Below are positions 20,892 through 29,962 of a stretch of 64,000 nucleotides of DNA, in pieces. A program made the translations under genes and the position numbers. Position 1 is the stretch's first letter, and each line of letters begins with the position of its first letter. Below the pieces are notes generated by a model. That model worked only from the letters and a program-made list of their open reading frames with translations, ran no database searches and was not told the DNA's origin. This stretch comes from Steroidobacteraceae bacterium (GTDB lineage: Bacteria; Pseudomonadota; Gammaproteobacteria; Steroidobacterales; Steroidobacteraceae), in the NCBI GenBank assembly GCA_019634895.1, contig JAHCAM010000005.1, positions 62,001 through 126,000 of the forward strand, read 5' to 3'.

Positions 20892-22169
20892 ATGAAGGTC
20901 CTGGTCATCGGCGGCGGCGGCCGGGAGCACGCGCTCGCCTGGAAGCTGGCGCAGTCGCCGCGCATAAGCGAGGTGCTGGTCGCACCCGGCAATGCCGGCA
21001 CCGCGACGGAACCGAAGTGCCGGAACGTCGCCGTGCCGGCGGCCGATGTCTCCGGCCTGGTCGCGCTGGCCCGCAGCGAGGGCATCGGGCTCACGGTGGT
21101 CGGCCCCGAGGGCCCGCTGGTCGCAGGCGTCGTGGACGCCTTCGAGGCGGCCGGCCTCGCCTGCTTTGGCCCGAAGCAGGCGGCCGCCCGCCTGGAGGGC
21201 AGCAAGCTCTTTACCAAGGAATTCCTCGCGCGGCACCGCATCCCGAGCGCCCGCTACTCGGCCTTCACGCGCGCGGACTTCGATCCCGCCGTCATCCGCG
21301 GGCAGCGCCCGCCGATCGTCGTCAAGGCCGACGGCCTCGCCGCCGGCAAGGGCGTCGTCATCGCGCAGTCCGCCGACGAGGCGATCCGCACGGTCGAGCA
21401 GATGTTCGCAGGCGCCTTCGGCGATGCCGGCAGGACCGTCGTCGTCGAGGAGTTCCTGGAGGGCGAGGAAGCGAGCTTCATCGTGATGGCGGACGGCGCG
21501 CACGTGCTGCCGCTCGCGACCTCGCAGGATCACAAGCGCCTGCTGGACGGCGACCGCGGCCCCAACACCGGCGGCATGGGCGCGTACTCGCCGGCCCCCG
21601 TGGTCACGCCCGCGCTGCATGCGCGCATCATGGGCGAGGTCATCGAGCCGACGCTCGCGGGACTTGCGGCCGAAGGCATGCCCTACACCGGATTCCTGTA
21701 CGCGGGCCTGATGATCGCGCCGGACGGCACGCCGAACGTGCTCGAGTTCAACTGCCGCTTCGGCGATCCCGAGACGCAGCCCATCCTCGCGCGCCTGACC
21801 AGCGATCTGGCGGAACTCTGCCAAGCCGCCCTGGCCGGCCGGCTGCACGAGGTGCGCGCGGTCTGGGACCCGCGCGCCGCGCTCGGCGTCGTGCTCGCCG
21901 CCGCGGGTTACCCGGATGAGCCGCGGCTCGGCGATGCGATCGCGGGCCTTGCGGATGCCGCGTCGCTGCCCGGCAAGGTATTCCACGCAGGGACGAGGCA
22001 GGACGGCGACCGCGTGGTGACGGCCGGCGGGCGCGTGCTCTGCGCCGTGGGCCTCGGCGACGGCATCGCCGAGGCCCGGCGCGCGGCCTACGCGCTGGTC
22101 GACCGGCTGTGCTGGCGCGGCATGCAGTTTCGCCGCGACATCGGCTGGCGCGCCATCGCCCGGCGCTGA
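20892..22169 (+). CDS. purD: Phosphoribosylamine-glycine ligase (GAR synthetase)
   Basis: A 425-residue ATP-grasp enzyme of purine synthesis. It starts MKVLVIGGGGREHALAWKL. The central ATP-grasp domain has VVKADGLAAGKGVVIA and EFLEGEEASFIVM, and the metal/ATP region NVLEFNCRFGDPETQ. Standard length. The purH-purD pair follows fis, as often seen in GC-rich gammaproteobacteria. Confidence 0.98.
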   Translation: MKVLVIGGGGREHALAWKLAQSPRISEVLVAPGNAGTATEPKCRNVAVPAADVSGLVALARSEGIGLTVVGPEGPLVAGVVDAFEAAGLACFGPKQAAARLEGSKLFTKEFLARHRIPSARYSAFTRADFDPAVIRGQRPPIVVKADGLAAGKGVVIAQSADEAIRTVEQMFAGAFGDAGRTVVVEEFLEGEEASFIVMADGAHVLPLATSQDHKRLLDGDRGPNTGGMGAYSPAPVVTPALHARIMGEVIEPTLAGLAAEGMPYTGFLYAGLMIAPDGTPNVLEFNCRFGDPETQPILARLTSDLAELCQAALAGRLHEVRAVWDPRAALGVVLAAAGYPDEPRLGDAIAGLADAASLPGKVFHAGTRQDGDRVVTAGGRVLCAVGLGDGIAEARRAAYALVDRLCWRGMQFRRDIGWRAIARR

Positions 22170-22176
22170 GCCTGGC

Positions 22177-22182
22177 TATAAT
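22177..22182 (+). promoter_or_regulatory. Consensus -10 box TATAAT six bases before a start codon
   Basis: A perfect TATAAT ends six bases before the ATG at 22189, in a 19-base gap of otherwise GC-rich DNA. Initiation at the usual distance would begin at or next to the A of the ATG, giving a leaderless mRNA. No clear -35 box is seen. Confidence 0.5.
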
Positions 22183-22188
22183 TTCTGC

Positions 22189-22476
22189 ATGAGCCGCATC
22201 CACCTGCGCCGCGCGCACGACCTGACGCCGAAGGCCGCGCGCACGCGCGTGAACCGCATGGCGGACGCGCTCGGCAGGAAGTTCGACGCGGAATGCAGCT
22301 GGGACGGCGACGTGCTCTCCATCGAGCACCCCAACGTCAACGGCACCGTGACCGTGGGCAGGAACGAGATCGTGGTCGAGGCGACGCTCGGATTCCTGCT
22401 GGCGATGTTCCGCGACCGCGTGGACGAGGAGCTGGTGCGCATCCTCGACGCGGAGTTTCCTGAAGCCGGCGCCTAA
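22189..22476 (+). CDS. Polyhydroxyalkanoic acid system family protein
   Basis: A 95-residue protein of the PHA granule-region family (PF09650 type). Features are RRAHDLTPKAARTRVNRMAD at the start, then GNGT-like strands around VNGTVTVGRNEIVVEATLG, and LLAMFRDRVDEEL at the end. Members sit in or near PHA synthesis loci, but their role is not settled. No PHA synthase is in this window. No ribosome binding site precedes the ATG; the TATAAT at 22177 suggests leaderless expression. Its end overlaps the convergent repeat protein by four bases. Confidence 0.8.
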   Translation: MSRIHLRRAHDLTPKAARTRVNRMADALGRKFDAECSWDGDVLSIEHPNVNGTVTVGRNEIVVEATLGFLLAMFRDRVDEELVRILDAEFPEAGA

Positions 22477-23411
22477 TCCGCCGGCCGCACCAGCAGCGGC
22501 CAGTTCAGCGTGGATTCCACGTCGCGCAGGTTGCGCCGCGCCGGATGGAACACCAGGCTCCTGAGGATGCAGGCGCCCGCCTCGTCGAGCGAGGCGTTGC
22601 CGCTCGATTCCAGCAGTTCCGCCTTGCGCACGCGGCCGGTCTTCGCGACCGTGATGCGGTACTGGATCGTGACCATGGCGGTCTGGCCCCCGGGATAGCA
22701 CTTGCGGTAGGCGGCGAGGATCGCGGCCTCGTCCGAGCGCGGGCGCGGCGGCTCGACCTCGGCGTCGTAGTGCCGGTTGTAGCTGAGGTTGAACTCGAGC
22801 GGCACCATCACCCAGGACTCGACCAGCGTCGTGCGCAGCCGCGCCGGGTAGAACTCCAGGCGCTCGGCCACGCACTGGGTCGCTTCGGTCATCCACGGCA
22901 GCATGCCGGCCGGGAGCTGGTATTCCTTGATCCTGCCGTCGGTGCCGACGCGGCCGATCAGGTTGACGCTTCCCTCCTTCAGGTTTTCGAGCGTCCACGG
23001 CGCGTGGCAGTAATCCACGACGCGGCGCAGGTCGCCGCGGAGCTCCGGCAGGCTGGGGAACGTCACCGGCAGCACCAGCTTCTCCGGCACGGGCTGTCCG
23101 TCCCGCAGCGCCGGCTGGTACTTCAGGCGCACGCCGACGCACTGTGCGGCGGCAGCCACGCGATCGTGCGTTCCGGGCGGCGCAGTCACGGCACTGGCGC
23201 GGCCGTCGGCGCCGACGACGACCGTGACCTCCACCGACCCGGTCAGCGGACCGCTGCGGGCGTGGACCTGGTAGCAATGAACCGCGGCATCGACGACGTC
23301 GCCCAGCGGTTGCGGCAGCCGCTCGCCGTCCTGCGCGTGCGCCATCGCGGCGAGCAAGGCGATGGCGGGCAACAGCGGGCGTGCGGCACCGGGCAGGCGC
23401 ATGAGGATCAC
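22473..23411 (-). CDS. Secreted protein with three TonB-C-like repeats (repeat family, member 1)
   Basis: A 312-residue exported protein of unknown function. A signal peptide (LLPAIALLAAMAHAQ) is followed by three repeats of about 95 residues, resembling the TonB C-terminal fold. Each has a first cysteine (VHCYQ, DYCHAP, RKCYPGG), a beta segment with GADGRA- or GTDGRI-like turns, and a second cysteine in a helix-strand motif (CVGVRLKYQP, CVAERLEFYP, CILRSLVFHP). These six are the only cysteines in the mature part. It lacks the N-terminal membrane anchor and proline linker of true TonB. GTG start at 23411; ATG at 23402 is an alternative. Distal member of the four-gene array. Confidence 0.75.
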   Translation of the reverse strand: MILMRLPGAARPLLPAIALLAAMAHAQDGERLPQPLGDVVDAAVHCYQVHARSGPLTGSVEVTVVVGADGRASAVTAPPGTHDRVAAAAQCVGVRLKYQPALRDGQPVPEKLVLPVTFPSLPELRGDLRRVVDYCHAPWTLENLKEGSVNLIGRVGTDGRIKEYQLPAGMLPWMTEATQCVAERLEFYPARLRTTLVESWVMVPLEFNLSYNRHYDAEVEPPRPRSDEAAILAAYRKCYPGGQTAMVTIQYRITVAKTGRVRKAELLESSGNASLDEAGACILRSLVFHPARRNLRDVESTLNWPLLVRPAD

Positions 23412-23418
23412 TCTGCCT

Positions 23419-24111
23419 CTAGGGCGCGCCTTGCGGCGGGCTCAGCTCGATCGGCATGGATACCGTGGATCTCACGGCCTGGCTGCCGCGCAGCAGCGGC
23501 TTGAACTGCAGCTTCTTCACGATGCACGCACCGGCCTTGTCGAGGCGGGGATCGCCGCCGGACTTCAGCAGCCTGACGTTGCGCGCGCGGCCATCCACGC
23601 CGACCGTAAACCGGAACACGGGCGTCTGGGTCGCAACCGTACTGGCCGGGTAGCAGTCATGATGCGCCCGGCGGATAGCCTCAGCGTTGGACCGGATCTC
23701 CGGCGAATGGAACTCCGGCGCCTTGCCCGAGGCGCGCACGATGCCCAGCGTGACGGGCATCGTCGTCTCGACGGCGGCGACCACGCCGTCAACCATTCCG
23801 GGCCGGAAACGCGAGTTCGCGAGCACGCAGCGGGCGGCCTGCTGCTGCCATGGCTCGGTGCCCAGCGCAAACTGCGGATCCGTTGCCGTGCCATCCGGCT
23901 GCACCACGAAGCGCACGACCACGACGCCTTCGCGACCCAGGCTCGCGGCGCCGTGCGGGTAGCAGTGCGACAGATCGGCCGAGTTCGGCTGCAGCATGGG
24001 CGCCACGATTCTCCGAGGTGCCCCGTCCTCGGACGCGAGAACGGGTCCCGCCGCGCTTGCGAATCCCGCCACCACAAGCATGCCGGGGCCCCAACACCGC
24101 CGACCCGCCAT
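23419..24111 (-). CDS. Secreted protein with two TonB-C-like repeats (member 2)
   Basis: A 230-residue exported protein. Signal peptide MLVVAGFASAAGPVLAS, then two repeats with the cysteine pairs SHCYPHG/CVLANSRFRP and HDCYPAS/CIVKKLQFKP. The ATG at 24111 has GGAG eight bases upstream. An earlier in-frame ATG at 24138 would fall before the transcript start predicted from the extended -10 box at 24140-24148. It ends eight bases before member 1. Function unknown; mature repeats share motifs with members 1, 3 and 4. Confidence 0.75.
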   Translation of the reverse strand: MAGRRCWGPGMLVVAGFASAAGPVLASEDGAPRRIVAPMLQPNSADLSHCYPHGAASLGREGVVVVRFVVQPDGTATDPQFALGTEPWQQQAARCVLANSRFRPGMVDGVVAAVETTMPVTLGIVRASGKAPEFHSPEIRSNAEAIRRAHHDCYPASTVATQTPVFRFTVGVDGRARNVRLLKSGGDPRLDKAGACIVKKLQFKPLLRGSQAVRSTVSMPIELSPPQGAP

Positions 24112-24139
24112 GGTCGATCTCCAATGCCGTGACACCATT

Positions 24140-24148
24140 ACGCTAGCA
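24140..24148 (-). promoter_or_regulatory. Extended -10 element upstream of repeat protein 2
   Basis: On the minus strand TGCTAGCGT matches the extended -10 pattern TGnTAnnnT. Transcription would start near 24132, leaving a leader of about 20 bases with GGAG before the ATG at 24111. It suggests members 2 and 1 can be transcribed separately from members 4 and 3. Confidence 0.35.
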
Positions 24149-24250
24149 CGAGAGCGTGGCAGGGCGAGGTACCGGGACTTCGCCCAATCTGGCCGGAACG
24201 TGTGGTTTCGGCCATATGCGCCGGTCGCCGTGGCTGGCCGGGAGTCCCGA

Positions 24251-24976
24251 TCAGCCGCCGGGCTGCGGCAGGATGATCACGCCCCAGTGCACGTGCAGGC
24301 GCGCGTGCCTGCCCTCGAGCATCAGCGGCTCGAATCGCAGCCGCTCGATGATGCAGTGGCCCAGGCGATTGGCGTCGCGCGGTGTCCCGGAATCGAGCAC
24401 TCGCACGTTGCGCGCGCGGCCATCTTCATCCACGGAGAACTGGTATACGACGCGCTGCTCGGTGGTGATCTCGCCGGTCACGCACTGCCGATAGGCCGCG
24501 CCGAATTCCTCCGGCGACGAGCGAAGTCGTGCGGGCATCGATTGCCGCGGATTCAGCAGGTCCTGACCCACTTCGGTCCATGACTTCAGCGGGATCTCCG
24601 CAATCGCCTGCACGGCAACCCCGTCCTGAACGCCCGGCTCGAAGCGCATGGTCTTGATGACGCAGGTTGCCCAGCGCTGCACACGGTTCTTCGCCCAGGG
24701 CTTCGCCTTCATCGTCGCCAGCAACGGAACATCGACGTTCAGGACCCGCCCGTCGGCGCCGATCGTCGCGACCGCGACGACTTCGAGATCCCCGATCTGT
24801 TGTCCGTCGATATTCGGTTCCTTCAGCTTCATGTAGCAGGGACGTGTGTCGCCAATCTCGACGGCGCGCGGCCCCGCGCTTTCCTGCGCCCATGCAGGCT
24901 GTGGGATGGCGGTCAACGCCACAAGGCCGTACAACATATCGCGCACCACGGTCAGCATCCGGCCATGCTTGAGCAC
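24251..24976 (-). CDS. Secreted protein with two TonB-C-like repeats (member 3)
   Basis: A 241-residue exported protein. The start is GTG at 24976, with AGAGG nine bases upstream; the frame further upstream lies inside member 4. Signal peptide MLYGLVALTAIPQPAWAQ. Two repeats follow, with cysteine pairs RPCYMKL/CVIKTMRFEP and RQCVTGE/CIIERLRFEP. The first repeat has an insertion before its GADGRVLNV turn. 31 bases separate it from member 4, and 112 GC-rich bases follow before member 2 begins its own promoter region. Function unknown. Confidence 0.75.
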   Translation of the reverse strand: MLKHGRMLTVVRDMLYGLVALTAIPQPAWAQESAGPRAVEIGDTRPCYMKLKEPNIDGQQIGDLEVVAVATIGADGRVLNVDVPLLATMKAKPWAKNRVQRWATCVIKTMRFEPGVQDGVAVQAIAEIPLKSWTEVGQDLLNPRQSMPARLRSSPEEFGAAYRQCVTGEITTEQRVVYQFSVDEDGRARNVRVLDSGTPRDANRLGHCIIERLRFEPLMLEGRHARLHVHWGVIILPQPGG

Positions 24977-25007
24977 AGTTCGCACCTCTCGCCGGCCGCA
25001 TGGCGGT

Positions 25008-25973
25008 TCATGGCTGCGGAGGTATGGTGACCGTCCACCACACCATCTTGACGTCAACCCGCTGGCCCCGGTAAACGGCCGGCTCGTACCGTAACCAGCG
25101 GGTAAGGCACCGGGCAACGTCATCCACCTTGCGCGAACCGCTGCTGACGGCGACCTGCGCACCCACCACACGTCCTTTCTTGCTCACGGTGAGCGACAGC
25201 TTGACGTCGCCGCCTTCCTTCATCTTTGCGGACCGGCAGTGCCCCATCGCCTTCGCCAGATCCGGTTCACCAGTCAGCAGCCTTGCCGGCTGCAACGTTG
25301 CATTCAGGTCGTCCTCGGGCCGGGCGAACCTGATGGGCAGCGTCACCCAGGACGCTTCCGCCCGGCCGTCGCGGGTCGCGGGATCGAGCTGCAGGCTGCC
25401 GACGATGCAACGAACGGCGGCCCGCATCTCCTCGGTCAGGTTCGGCGGCATCTCGATCTGTTCCACCGCGCCGGTCGCTGCGACCATGACATAGACACGC
25501 ACATCCATGCGTTCGATCGACCGCGGGTAGCAGCGCTCCTGCACGCGCTCGTCCGGAAGGCCGCGCAGGCGCGGCGGCACCTGCCCGCGGCTGCGATAGG
25601 CTCGCACCGCCCAATTGATTTCTGCTGCCAGCCGTTCCGCCTCGGCGATCGCGGCGTCGTTCAGGTCCGCCCTGATGGACTCCAGAGATTCGCGGTCTTC
25701 CGGCCTGGCTTCCAGCTGGCGCGACAGTTCCCGTGCCAAGCAGGTCGAATAGGCGGTCACACTCGCATCGAACTCCCTAAAGGCATCCTGTGCCTGCCGC
25801 ATCTCGGTTTCCGTTGCCTTGCTTCCGTCCGGAATCGCCAGCTGCGTGCTGGGCATTTTGCAGGCGAGTCCGAACGCATTGCGCGCCTCGGCGGTATCGG
25901 AAGCGCTGCCGGCCTCGGCCGACACTGCCGGCGAAGTCACCAGGGTCCACAGCAGCAATGCGGCTGCGTTCAT
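25008..25973 (-). CDS. Secreted protein with helical region and two TonB-C-like repeats (member 4)
   Basis: A 321-residue exported protein, the first of the array. Signal peptide MNAAALLLWTLVTSPAVSA. About 120 residues of mostly helical sequence with two extra cysteines (LACKM, STCLARE) come before the two repeats, whose pairs are ERCYPRS/CIVGSLQLDP and GHCRSAK/CLTRWLRYEP. The helical segment is absent from the other three members. ATG at 25973; the frame upstream is a shadow of alkA. It lies 41 bases after alkA and may be read from the trxA-rho-alkA transcript. Function unknown. Confidence 0.75.
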   Translation of the reverse strand: MNAAALLLWTLVTSPAVSAEAGSASDTAEARNAFGLACKMPSTQLAIPDGSKATETEMRQAQDAFREFDASVTAYSTCLARELSRQLEARPEDRESLESIRADLNDAAIAEAERLAAEINWAVRAYRSRGQVPPRLRGLPDERVQERCYPRSIERMDVRVYVMVAATGAVEQIEMPPNLTEEMRAAVRCIVGSLQLDPATRDGRAEASWVTLPIRFARPEDDLNATLQPARLLTGEPDLAKAMGHCRSAKMKEGGDVKLSLTVSKKGRVVGAQVAVSSGSRKVDDVARCLTRWLRYEPAVYRGQRVDVKMVWWTVTIPPQP

Positions 25974-26014
25974 GCCGGGAAATGTTCGGTCACAACCAGG
26001 CAGCAATGGCGAGC

Positions 26015-26647
26015 TCAGGATCTCGCGCGTCGCTCCTCTCTGGCCAAATCCACCGCCCGCCAAAGGTACCACGACGCGGTGGTCCGGTATGGCGCCCAGA
26101 CCTCGCCGTGGCGGGCGAGCGCCTTCGGCTTCGGCAGCGTGCGCTTGCCATAGGCGATGCGATAGCCCATGCGGATGCCGTAATCGTCCACCGGCAGCAC
26201 GTCCGGCCGTCCCAGCGTGAACATCAGGAACATCTCCACCGTCCAGCGCCCGACGCCGCGCGCCTCGACGAGACGTTCGATGATCGCCTCGTTGTCCAGG
26301 CGGGCGAGCGCGCGCCGCGGCGGGATGGTGCCGTCGAGCGTCTTCGCCGCGATGTCCTTGAGCGACGCCGCCTTGGCGCGCGAGAAGCCGCAACCGCGCA
26401 ACTGCTCGTCGGGCGTCGCCGCCAGCAGTTCCGGCGGCGGGCAGCCGTCGAGCCCGTACAGCGCGTAGAAACGGCCGAGGATCGTCTGCGCGGCCTTGCC
26501 GGTGAGCTGCTGGTGCGCGACGGCGCGCACCAGGGCTTCGTACGGACTGCGCCCGCGGACCGGGGCGATGGCGCAGGGTTCGGCGCGGCGGATCAGCTGC
26601 GCCATCACCGGGTCGACCCGGCGCAGGTGGCGCAGCGCCTCCGTCAT
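26015..26647 (-). CDS. alkA: DNA-3-methyladenine glycosylase II (AlkA-type, HhH-GPD)
   Basis: A 210-residue base-excision glycosylase for alkylated purines. The helix-hairpin-helix is in [15 protein letters not shown], and the catalytic aspartate follows in [11 protein letters not shown]. The N-terminal AlkA-specific domain of the Escherichia coli protein is missing, so it is the short form common in proteobacteria. The ATG overlaps the rho stop (ATGA), implying translational coupling to rho. Confidence 0.88.
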   Translation of the reverse strand: MTEALRHLRRVDPVMAQLIRRAEPCAIAPVRGRSPYEALVRAVAHQQLTGKAAQTILGRFYALYGLDGCPPPELLAATPDEQLRGCGFSRAKAASLKDIAAKTLDGTIPPRRALARLDNEAIIERLVEARGVGRWTVEMFLMFTLGRPDVLPVDDYGIRMGYRIAYGKRTLPKPKALARHGEVWAPYRTTASWYLWRAVDLAREERRARS

Positions 26648-27903
26648 CCGCGCTTCATGGACTCGAAGAATTCCGCGTTGGTCTTCGTGTCCTTCATCTT
26701 GTCGAGCAGGAACTCGACCGCGGCCAGCTCGTCCATCGGGTGCAGCAGCTTGCGCAGGATCCAGATCTTGGCCAGCTCGTCCTGCGCCGTGATCAGCTCC
26801 TCGCGGCGCGTGCCGGAGCGGTTGATGTTGAAGGCCGGGAAAATGCGCTTCTCGGAAATCCGGCGATCCAGGTGGATCTCGCTGTTGCCGGTGCCCTTGA
26901 ACTCCTCGTAGATCACGTCGTCCATGCGCGACCCGGTGTCGATCAGCGCGGTCGCGATGATCGTCAGCGAGCCGCCCTCCTCGACGTTGCGCGCGGCGCC
27001 GAAGAAGCGCTTCGGCCGCTGCAAGGCGTTCGCGTCCACGCCGCCGGTCAGCACCTTGCCGGAGCTCGGCACCACGGTGTTGTAGGCGCGCGCCAGGCGC
27101 GTGATGGAGTCGAGCAGGATCACCACGTCGCGCTTGTGCTCGACCAGGCGCTTGGCCTTCTCGATGACCATCTCGGCCACCTGCACGTGCCGGCTCGCCG
27201 GCTCGTCGAAGGTCGAGGCGACCACCTCGCCCTTGACCGTGCGCGACATCTCGGTCACTTCCTCGGGCCGCTCGTCGATCAGCAGCACGATCAGGTAGAC
27301 GTCCGGGTGGTTCCAGGTGATCGAGGTCGCGATGTTCTGCAGCAGCATCGTCTTGCCGGCCTTCGGCGGCGAGATGATGAGGCCGCGCTGGCCCTTGCCG
27401 AGCGGCGCCATCAGGTCGATCATGCGCGCCGTCAGGTCCTCGGTGGAGCCGTTGCCGCGCTCGAGCTTGAGGCGCTTGGTCGGGTGCAGCGGCGTCAGGT
27501 TCTCGAACAGCAGCTTGTGCCGCGCGCTCTCCGGCGTGTCGAAGTTGATCTCGCCGACCTTCAGCAGCGCGAAATAGCGCTCGCCGTCCTTGGGCGGGCG
27601 GATCAGTCCTGAAATCGAGTCTCCGGTGCGGAGGTTGAAGCGGCGGATCTGGCTGGGGCTGACGTAGATGTCGTCGGGGCCGGCGAGGTAGGAGCTGTCG
27701 GCGGAGCGGAGGAAGCCGAAGCCGTCCTGGAGGATTTCGAGGACCCCGTCGCCGTAGATGTCCTCCCCGCCCCTCGCGTGCGCCTTCAGGATCGAGAAGA
27801 TCACGTCCTGCTTGCGCTGGCGGGCCATGTTCTCGAGGCCCATGGATTCCGCCATCTGCACCAGCTCGTGCACCGGCTTGGCCTTGAGCATCGTCAGGCT
27901 CAT
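26644..27903 (-). CDS. rho: Transcription termination factor Rho
   Basis: A 419-residue hexameric RNA-dependent ATPase, exactly the Escherichia coli length. The N terminus [20 protein letters not shown] fits, followed by the RNA-binding domain with GFGFLRS and the Walker A motif [11 protein letters not shown]. Also present are [11 protein letters not shown] and the secondary RNA site in [21 protein letters not shown]. The frame is open and plausible for 56 more codons up to a GTG at 28071 that overlaps the trxA stop. That basic, glycine-rich stretch may be translated as an N-terminal extension. I kept the conserved start. Confidence 0.97.
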   Translation of the reverse strand: MSLTMLKAKPVHELVQMAESMGLENMARQRKQDVIFSILKAHARGGEDIYGDGVLEILQDGFGFLRSADSSYLAGPDDIYVSPSQIRRFNLRTGDSISGLIRPPKDGERYFALLKVGEINFDTPESARHKLLFENLTPLHPTKRLKLERGNGSTEDLTARMIDLMAPLGKGQRGLIISPPKAGKTMLLQNIATSITWNHPDVYLIVLLIDERPEEVTEMSRTVKGEVVASTFDEPASRHVQVAEMVIEKAKRLVEHKRDVVILLDSITRLARAYNTVVPSSGKVLTGGVDANALQRPKRFFGAARNVEEGGSLTIIATALIDTGSRMDDVIYEEFKGTGNSEIHLDRRISEKRIFPAFNINRSGTRREELITAQDELAKIWILRKLLHPMDELAAVEFLLDKMKDTKTNAEFFESMKRG

Positions 27904-28067
27904 GGCGTTGCGCTTCGCCGCAAGCTCCTCCGGCGAGATGATGTCGCCGTCCGGTCCCTCGGTCAGGTGGTCGTCGACCGGCAGGCCCTCGTTCCCGTGC
28001 CGCGGGCCGCCGCCGCCGCGGCGGTGGCCCTTCTGGCGGTTGCGCGCCTGGTTGCCGAGATAGCCCC

Positions 28068-28394
28068 TCACAGGTGCTGGTCCAGCAGGGCGGCGAGCTT
28101 GGTCTTGCCGACGAGGCCCACCTGCTGCGCCTCCGGAGCTCCGTTCTTGAACAGGATCAGCGTCGGGATACCCCGCACGCCGTACTTGATCGGGGTGTGG
28201 CGGTTGTCGTCGATGTTGAGCTTGGCGACGGTAACCCGGCCCGCGTAATCGCGGGCGATGTCGTCGAGGATGGGCGCGATGGCCTTGCAGGGGCCGCACC
28301 ATTCGGCCCAGAAATCGAGCAGGACGGGGGTTTCGGACTTGAGGACGTCAGCCTCGAACGTCGCATCGGACGTGTGGACGATATTGCCGCTCAC
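28068..28394 (-). CDS. trxA: Thioredoxin 1
   Basis: A 108-residue cytoplasmic disulfide reductase with WCGPC (cysteines 33 and 36) and the cis-proline loop [14 protein letters not shown] start at 28394 with AGGAGAAG at proper distance; the upstream frame is leader sequence. trxA-rho is the standard gammaproteobacterial order, divergent from rhlB. It also supplies electrons to DsbD, encoded in this window. Confidence 0.98.
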   Translation of the reverse strand: MSGNIVHTSDATFEADVLKSETPVLLDFWAEWCGPCKAIAPILDDIARDYAGRVTVAKLNIDDNRHTPIKYGVRGIPTLILFKNGAPEAQQVGLVGKTKLAALLDQHL

Positions 28395-28506
28395 GCGGGA
28401 CTTCTCCTGGTCTCTGGTTGATATGTGACGGGCGAACGCCCGATACGGCACAATACTTGGCGCGGTAGGGGGCGGATGTTGCGGGAAACCGCAGGTGTCA
28501 GGTGCC

Positions 28507-28535
28507 TTTGTAGCGCCTTGGAGGCCATTTTTCAA
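28507..28535 (-). promoter_or_regulatory. Sigma70 promoter of the trxA-rho transcript
   Basis: On the minus strand TTGAAA (28535-28530), 17 bases, TACAAA (28512-28507). This predicts a start near 28500 and a leader of about 105 bases before trxA. The leader contains the hairpin CGGGCG-AA-CGCCCG (28429-28442). Confidence 0.6.
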
Positions 28536-28561
28536 GTGATGAGCGTCATAATGGAAGTCCG

Positions 28562-29962
28562 GTGACCCAGCAGTATTCCGACCTTTCCTTCACCGGCCTG
28601 CACCTGCCCGAGTCCGTCGCCCGCGGAATTGCCGATGCCGGCTTCGAACGCTGCACCCCGATCCAGGCGCAGGCGTTGCCGCGCGCGCTCGCGGGCCTCG
28701 ACGTCGCCGGCCAGGCGCAGACCGGCACCGGCAAGACCGCCGCGTTCCTGGTGGCGCTGTTCACGCACCTGCTGCGCTATCCCGCGGCGCCCGACCGGCC
28801 GATCACCTCGCCGCGGGCGCTGGTGCTGGCGCCGACGCGGGAACTTGCGATCCAGATCCACAAGGACGCGGAACTGCTCGGCCAGTACACCGGGCTCGTG
28901 CTCGGCCTCGCCTTCGGCGGCGTGGACTACGACAAGCAGCGCCGCGCGCTGCAGGCCGGCGTGGACGTCCTGATCGGCACGCCCGGCCGCATCATCGACT
29001 ACTTCAGGCAGCACGTTTTCGACCTGCGCCACGCGCAGGTGATGGTGCTGGACGAGGCCGACCGCATGTTCGACCTCGGCTTCATCAAGGACATCCGCTA
29101 CCTGCTGCGCCGGCTGCCAGATCCCGAGCGGCGCCTGAACCTGCTGTTCTCCGCCACCCTCTCCCACCGCGTGCTCGAACTGGCCTACGAGCACATGAAC
29201 GATCCCGAGCTGATCCGCATCGAGCCCGAGCGCATCACCGCCGAGCGCGTGCGCCAGGTCATCTACTACCCGGCGATGGAGGAGAAGGCCTCCCTGCTCG
29301 TGCACCTGATGCGCACCGGCGCCGCCACGCGCACGCTGGTGTTCGTCAACACCAAGCGCCTGGCCGAGCGGCTCGAGCGCCTGCTGCGCGCGAACGGCAT
29401 CGTGGCCGCGACCATGTCCGGCGACGTGCCGCAGCGCAAGCGCATGCGCATGCTGCGCGAGTTCCACGAGGGCAAGGTCGCCGCGCTGGTCGCGACCGAC
29501 GTCGCCGCCCGCGGCCTGCACATCCCGGACGTCAGCCATGTCTTCAATTACGACCTGCCGCAGGACCCCGAGGATTACGTGCACCGCATCGGGCGCACCG
29601 CGCGCGCCGGCGCCGCGGGCGATGCGGTCAGCTTCGGTTGCGAGCAGTACGTGGTTTCGCTGCCGGACATCGAGGACTTCCTCGGCCATCGCATTCCGGT
29701 CGGCAGCTTCGATCCGGCCGCGCTGCCGGAACTGAAGCCCGCACATTACGCGCCGCGGTCGTTTGGCGACGAGGAAGAGGACGGCCCGCCGCCGGTACAC
29801 GGCCGCAGGCCCGAGCAGGGCCGGCACGGCGGTCGCGGTCACGGCGGCGGCTCCGGCGGATCCGGCCAGGCCGCGGGATCGTCGGCGCCAGCCAAGCGCC
29901 GCCGGCGCCGGCGCCACGGCAAGGGCCGGCCGGACGGCGCGCCTCAGGCGCCGGGCGGCTGA
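28562..29962 (+). CDS. rhlB: DEAD-box ATP-dependent RNA helicase RhlB
   Basis: A 466-residue helicase, partner of RNase E in the degradosome of enterobacteria. Motifs in order: Q motif in [37 protein letters not shown] in [13 protein letters not shown] in LFSATLS, and [10 protein letters not shown]. The C-terminal ~80 residues are Gly/Arg/Pro-rich and end in a basic [12 protein letters not shown] tail, probably for RNA or RNase E binding. GTG start with GGAAG upstream. Divergent from trxA as in Escherichia coli. Confidence 0.95.
   Translation: MTQQYSDLSFTGLHLPESVARGIADAGFERCTPIQAQALPRALAGLDVAGQAQTGTGKTAAFLVALFTHLLRYPAAPDRPITSPRALVLAPTRELAIQIHKDAELLGQYTGLVLGLAFGGVDYDKQRRALQAGVDVLIGTPGRIIDYFRQHVFDLRHAQVMVLDEADRMFDLGFIKDIRYLLRRLPDPERRLNLLFSATLSHRVLELAYEHMNDPELIRIEPERITAERVRQVIYYPAMEEKASLLVHLMRTGAATRTLVFVNTKRLAERLERLLRANGIVAATMSGDVPQRKRMRMLREFHEGKVAALVATDVAARGLHIPDVSHVFNYDLPQDPEDYVHRIGRTARAGAAGDAVSFGCEQYVVSLPDIEDFLGHRIPVGSFDPAALPELKPAHYAPRSFGDEEEDGPPPVHGRRPEQGRHGGRGHGGGSGGSGQAAGSSAPAKRRRRRRHGKGRPDGAPQAPGG

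Noticed and set aside
22473-25973. True TonB energy transducers
   Set aside because: All four proteins have cleavable-type signal peptides and lack the membrane anchor and proline-rich span. No exbB, exbD or TonB-dependent receptor is nearby.
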